Shown here: positions 7,659-10,236 of the stretch, piece after piece
Position numbering within the stretch: position 1 is the stretch's first letter
Layout of the letters: each line of letters begins with the position of its first letter
Assembly (NCBI GenBank): GCA_900553215.1
Contig: USCJ01000041.1
Coordinates: 1 to 10,236, forward strand
Length of the DNA stretch: 10,236 nucleotides
Source: an uncultured Collinsella sp.
GTDB lineage: Bacteria; Actinomycetota; Coriobacteriia; Coriobacteriales; Coriobacteriaceae
Reading direction: 5' to 3'
The notes under the pieces: model-generated
The model's input: the letters and a program-made list of their open reading frames with translations, nothing else
Database searches by the model: none
Told to the model about the DNA's origin: nothing
Program-made: the position numbers and the translations under genes

Positions 7659-7763
7659 AAGTAGCCTCCTAAAAATTCTGCGGCCTGCCGACGCCCCCGC
7701 TTTGCCACGCGGGAGGAATGTCACGGTTGCGCAGGCAGCCCCTCCACCATGCGCGGCTTCGCG

Positions 7764-7778
7764 TACAATACCCGTATG
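7764..7778 (+). promoter_or_regulatory. -10 box of a probable leaderless promoter for the kinase operon
   Basis: TACAAT at 7764-7769 matches five of six bases of TATAAT and ends 6 bases before ATG 7776. Transcription would start at or within a base or so of the ATG, giving a leaderless mRNA, which is common in Actinobacteria. No Shine-Dalgarno sequence precedes either this ATG or the in-frame ATG at 7749. No good -35 box is seen at the normal distance, so an activator may be needed. The spacer holds CGCG-gctt-CGCG (7752-7763), a short dyad of unknown meaning. Confidence 0.45.
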
Positions 7779-8921
7779 AACAGGCTTTTCGACAAATTGA
7801 TCGTGCTGGCGTGCTGTATTGCGGCCGCCATGGGTCTTGCTGTGAACGCTCACCTGGTCGCGGCGTTTTGCCTTGGCGTTATTGCCACCTCACTGGCCGA
7901 GGTCGCACGGGGGAACCGCGCCCGCCGTGCGAGCGAGGCCGCGAGCTACGTTTACGCCATCGCGGCTGTCTTCGTGCCGCCGTTTGTGCCGTTTGCGCCT
8001 CTCGCCCTCTATGACATCGCGCGACGCGCGCGCCGTGAGCACGCCTGGGTCGCGCTGGGCATTGGCTCCGTCTTTGTCTTTGCGCTCGTCGCGGACCTTC
8101 GCACCGACGCGCTCACCGCCCGAACGCTCCTGCTGACTGCCATCCTTTCGGTTGCCGCCACCTTGCTATCGCTGCGCACCGCCCAGTTGGAACGCGAGCA
8201 GCAGCGCATGCGCCGCACCCGTGACGAGCTGCAGGAACGTGCTCTGGCGCTGGAGGCACGCAACCGCGACCTTGCCGACCGCCAGGACTACGAAGTCGAG
8301 CTCGCGACACTCGCCGAACGCGCCCGCATCGCGCGCGAAATCCACGATAACGTGGGCCACCAGCTCACGCGCGCCTCACTGCAAGCCGAAGCCTTGCGCG
8401 TAGTCCACGCCGACGAGCCCGGCGTCGCCGGCGATTTCGCCGACGTCAAGCACACCGTTGACGAGGCGCTCCAACTTGTGCGCGCCAGCGTCCATGCGCT
8501 CAACGACAACGCCGTCGACCTTTCCGTGCAGCTCGAACGCATCGTTGAAGGCGCGCGCTCGGACAGCGGTCCGCAGATTGAGCTTGAGGTTTTGGCCGAG
8601 CATGCGCCCGCCAACGTCGCCAACTGCTTTGCGGCGGTCCTGCGCGAAGCGCTCTCCAACACCATGCGCCACGCTTGCGCCCATGCTGTCACCATACGGT
8701 GCATGGAGCATCCGTCGTTTTACCAGCTCATCGTTACCGACGATGGCGTGGGCGGGGTTCAAGCAAGCGGCCGCGGCGCCGCGGAGGGCATGGGGCTCGC
8801 CTCCATGCGCGAGCGCATCGAGGCGCTTGGCGGCACCTTCACCGCCGGCCCGCTTGCCGGCGCCGGCGGCTGGCGCGTGTTTGCCACCGTTCCCAAACAG
8901 CAAGGAGATGAGGACCGATGA
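7776..8921 (+). CDS. Sensor histidine kinase, NarL/DesK-type (HisKA_3)
   Basis: 381 residues from ATG 7776; an in-frame ATG at 7749 would add nine residues but would lie upstream of the -10 box, so it is less likely. The N-terminal third is hydrophobic with about four to five membrane helices (near 8-25, 27-44, 57-78, 90-107, 116-133) and only short outside loops, so sensing is probably within or at the membrane. A coiled coil follows at about 135-175. The dimerisation box is ERARIAREIHDNVGHQL with phospho-accepting His190. The HATPase domain shows the N box REALSNTMRHA (Asn295), DDGVGG at 322-327 and GMGLASMRERIEALGG from 338. The EIHDxxGH pattern is that of the HisKA_3 kinases that pair with NarL-type regulators. 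The stop overlaps the regulator ATG (ATGA), and the gene diverges from the ABC-2 exporter. Confidence 0.95.
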   Translation: MNRLFDKLIVLACCIAAAMGLAVNAHLVAAFCLGVIATSLAEVARGNRARRASEAASYVYAIAAVFVPPFVPFAPLALYDIARRARREHAWVALGIGSVFVFALVADLRTDALTARTLLLTAILSVAATLLSLRTAQLEREQQRMRRTRDELQERALALEARNRDLADRQDYEVELATLAERARIAREIHDNVGHQLTRASLQAEALRVVHADEPGVAGDFADVKHTVDEALQLVRASVHALNDNAVDLSVQLERIVEGARSDSGPQIELEVLAEHAPANVANCFAAVLREALSNTMRHACAHAVTIRCMEHPSFYQLIVTDDGVGGVQASGRGAAEGMGLASMRERIEALGGTFTAGPLAGAGGWRVFATVPKQQGDEDR

Positions 8922-9547
8922 GGCTCATTGTTGTCGACGACGACCGCTTGGTGGTCGATTCGCTCAAGATTATCCTGGGCGCACAGCCGCAGATCGAGGT
9001 GGTGGGTACCGGCGCCAATGGCGACGACGCGGTCGCGCTCTACGCCGAGCACGCGCCCGACATCGCGCTGCTCGACATCCAGATGCCGGGACGTGACGGA
9101 CTTTCGGCGGCACGCAAAATCCTTGAGCGCGACCCTGCGGCGCGCGTGGTGTTTCTGACGACATTCTCGGATGACGAGTACATTGTGTCGGCGCTCAAAC
9201 TGGGCGCCCGCGGCTACCTGATTAAAACCGATGTCGCCGCCATTCCTCCGGCGTTGGCGCAGGTCATGAGCGGCAAACGCGTGCTCGAGGGTAAGGCGAT
9301 CGAAGATGTTGACTTTGACGGGATGGGCAACAAGACGGGCGCGCCCCACCGGCCCGCGGCCTTTGCCGGTCTGACCGACCGCGAGTTCGAAGTCGCCGAG
9401 CTCATCGCCCGCGGTCTCGATAACAAGGAAATCGCCGCCACCGCCTATATGGGCGAAGGCACCGTACGCAACCACATCAGCTCAATCCTAGCCAAAATGG
9501 GCCTACGCAACCGCACGCAGATCGCCATCGCCTACCTGCGAGGGTAA
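8918..9547 (+). CDS. Response regulator, NarL/FixJ family with LuxR-type DNA-binding domain
   Basis: 209 residues. The receiver domain has the acidic pocket DDD at 7-9, phospho-accepting Asp53 in LLDIQMPGRDG, Thr81 and Lys103, so phosphorylation should be normal. A short linker runs at about 120-148. The C-terminal GerE/LuxR helix-turn-helix spans about 149-209 (LTDREFEVAELIARGLDNKE, then TVRNHISSILAKMGLRNRTQ). An AAGGAG site lies 10 bases before ATG 8918, inside the end of the kinase gene. It is the cognate partner of the kinase by overlap. Its most likely target is the divergent exporter region (7565-7775), inferred from position only; I found no clear dyad site for it there. Confidence 0.96.
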   Translation: MRLIVVDDDRLVVDSLKIILGAQPQIEVVGTGANGDDAVALYAEHAPDIALLDIQMPGRDGLSAARKILERDPAARVVFLTTFSDDEYIVSALKLGARGYLIKTDVAAIPPALAQVMSGKRVLEGKAIEDVDFDGMGNKTGAPHRPAAFAGLTDREFEVAELIARGLDNKEIAATAYMGEGTVRNHISSILAKMGLRNRTQIAIAYLRG

Positions 9548-9567
9548 TTACCCGAAGACCGATCGCC

Positions 9568-9621
9568 CCGGCATAGCAAAATGGCTGCTACCGATTTAAT
9601 GCCATTTCAAAACTATGCCGG
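9568..9621. repeat. Long hairpin just behind the response regulator stop
   Basis: CCGGCATAG (9568-9576) pairs with CTATGCCGG (9613-9621), and AAATGGC (9579-9585) pairs with GCCATTT (9601-9607). The inner loop is 15 bases, and the two stems are separated by unequal strands (CA against CAAAA). It lies 20 bases after the regulator stop and would mark the 3' end of the kinase-regulator mRNA. A weak TTT follows, so termination is uncertain. Confidence 0.6.
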
Positions 9622-9624
9622 TTT
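9583..9624. repeat. 42-bp direct repeat, copy 1 (second copy 10082-10123)
   Basis: Aligned without gaps, 37 of 42 positions are identical to 10082-10123; the last 24 bases (9601-9624 and 10100-10123) are exactly the same, containing AAAACTATGCCGGTTT. The copies are 499 bases apart. In the second copy the left partner CCGGCATAG of the hairpin is missing. Confidence 0.85.
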
Positions 9625-9760
9625 GCTACGATGAATCGACCACCTTCGACCACGGCAAATTGCGCGCTTCCAAAACCGCAGGTAGAACGCTTGCAATATT
9701 TAGAAAAATGCAGTCATGGTCGGGAATGCCGAATTCATCGTAGTAAACCGACATAGTTTT
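9609..9760. repeat. 28-bp inverted repeat pair (9609-9636 and 9733-9760)
   Basis: Bases 9609-9636 (AAAACTATGCCGGTTT then GCTACGATGAAT) match the reverse complement of 9733-9760 at 26 of 28 positions. The 96 bases between include a 19-base fragment, 9672-9690, that equals the reverse complement of the right half of the terminator at 9928-9946. This is typical of REP-type palindromic clusters. Confidence 0.85.
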
Positions 9761-9806
9761 ATTCGCGACGGCCCTGCACGAGTGCCTCCGCAAACCTCGC
9801 GAGACC

Positions 9807-9839
9807 AAAATGATCCGTTTTCTTCCGCCCACGGAGATC
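9807..9839. repeat. About 33-bp direct repeat, copy 1 (second copy 10045-10078)
   Basis: AAAATGATCCG, a pyrimidine-rich stretch, and GGAGATC recur in the same order at 10045-10078, with a few substitutions and one extra base. The two copies are 238 bases apart and each opens a module that closes with a terminator-like hairpin (9918-9946 and 10168-10196, 250 bases apart). Confidence 0.75.
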
Positions 9840-9854
9840 GGCTGACAGCGCCCA

Positions 9855-10012
9855 CCACGAAATCGGCCCATCTACTACGTTTGACCCGATACCCCTGACC
9901 ATAGCCGCGTTTCATGAAAAACCGCAGGCGTTCTACCTGCGGTTTTCATTTCGCATTGCTTGCCGTGGTCGAGGGCTGCCGCCTAAACGTAGTAAATGGG
10001 CCGATTTCGTGG
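9855..10012. repeat. 28-bp inverted repeat bracketing a terminator hairpin
   Basis: Bases 9855-9882 (CCACGAAATCGGCCCAT then CTACTACGTTT) match the reverse complement of 9985-10012 at 27 of 28 positions. The 102 bases between hold the hairpin at 9918-9946. Such long arms would cruciform or fold in RNA on both strands. Confidence 0.88.
9918..9946. terminator. Bidirectional intrinsic-terminator-like hairpin 1
   Basis: AAAACCGCAGG (9918-9928), 7-base loop CGTTCTA, CCTGCGGTTTT (9936-9946): an 11-bp perfect stem ending in a short T-run on either strand. It is the first terminator-like structure after the kinase-regulator operon. Confidence 0.75.
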
Positions 10013-10167
10013 CGGCCGGATCACGCAGCAGCCTTCGCAAGGCAAAAATGATCCGCTTTCCTCCGTCCATGGGAGATCAAAGGCTGTTACTGATATGGTG
10101 CCATTTCAAAACTATGCCGGTTTACGGGGCTAAAGTCGGAACCCTCATCCATATCCCCTTTTTTTGA

Positions 10168-10202
10168 AAAACGGCAGGCTATCTACCTGCGGTTTTGTTT
10201 TT
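10168..10202 (+). terminator. Intrinsic-terminator-like hairpin 2
   Basis: AAAACGGCAGG (10168-10178), 7-base loop CTATCTA, CCTGCGGTTTT (10186-10196), then GTTTTT. The stem is the same as hairpin 1 except for one G-G mismatch, and the loop differs by two bases, so the two are copies. Confidence 0.7.
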
Positions 10203-10236
10203 GCGATTTTCTGTATGGTCGGAGGTTCGCTATCCA

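Larger units (their letters stand above)
9548..10236. other. Gene-free repeat mosaic downstream of the response regulator
   Basis: The region is less GC-rich than the genes. Several short ORFs cross it in various frames, but none has a ribosome site or a recognisable protein, and they run through the repeats. The content is inverted and direct repeats, and two intrinsic-terminator-like hairpins, described separately. No tRNA, transposase or CRISPR array is seen. The right edge is also without a gene. Confidence 0.7.

Noticed and set aside
7681..7740. Dyads such as CCCGC/GCGGG and GCCTGC/GCAGGC between the divergent operons as a regulator site
   Set aside because: In GC-rich DNA such short dyads arise by chance; the arms are 5-6 bases and widely or unevenly spaced, so I do not claim an operator.
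7605..7853. 82-codon minus-strand ORF that includes the short leader
   Set aside because: Its upstream part runs across the kinase promoter and N-terminus and has no ribosome site; only the last 17 codons are preceded by AGGAGG.
9626..9915. Minus-strand ORFs of 71 to 81 codons in the tail
   Set aside because: They lie inside repeats (including the 9733-9760 arm and the 9855-9882 arm) in competing frames, without ribosome sites, so they are most likely by-products of repeat sequence.
9583..10123. CRISPR array
   Set aside because: The repeats are few, of unequal spacing (about 240 and 500 bases), partly inverted and with differing unit sequences; there are no cas genes.

Overview
The window is GC-rich chromosomal DNA, with many G/C-ending codons in the genes. 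Gene style, a probable leaderless start, clear Shine-Dalgarno sites elsewhere, and a DUF362 protein beside Actinobacteria-like ABC exporters and a NarL-type two-component pair suggest a gut Coriobacteriia member, most likely Collinsella or a relative. This assignment rests on general recognition; no rRNA or marker gene is present.

Layout. Position 421 down to the left edge (minus strand) holds the start of a DUF362 protein. Next, also on minus, is a two-gene operon: a LolD/MacB-type ATPase (3997-3284) and a large FtsX-type permease (3275-609). Upstream of it is a gap with a pair of 12-bp direct repeats over a possible promoter, and a strongly palindromic GGGGACAG-type repeat. A second minus-strand operon (7564-4237) encodes an ABC-2-type ATPase and two ABC-2 permeases. 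A 17-codon ORF with a perfect AGGAGG site (7658-7605) precedes it. Divergent from this exporter, on plus, are a NarL-family histidine kinase (7776-8921) and its LuxR-type response regulator (8918-9547), overlapping by ATGA. The last 690 bases (9548-10236) hold no convincing gene and are a mosaic of inverted and direct repeats and two intrinsic-terminator-like hairpins.

How the genes may work together. The kinase and regulator probably sense an envelope or antimicrobial signal and control the divergent ABC-2 exporter, with the short leader ORF as a possible second control layer. The FtsX/LolD pair is a separate exporter or envelope transporter with its own promoter region. Substrates cannot be read from sequence.

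The most unusual material is non-coding: the leader ORF, two copies of a composite GGGGACAG repeat lying directly behind exporter stop codons, the operator-like direct repeats, and the modular repeat tail after the response regulator. I found no convincing new enzyme or defence system.
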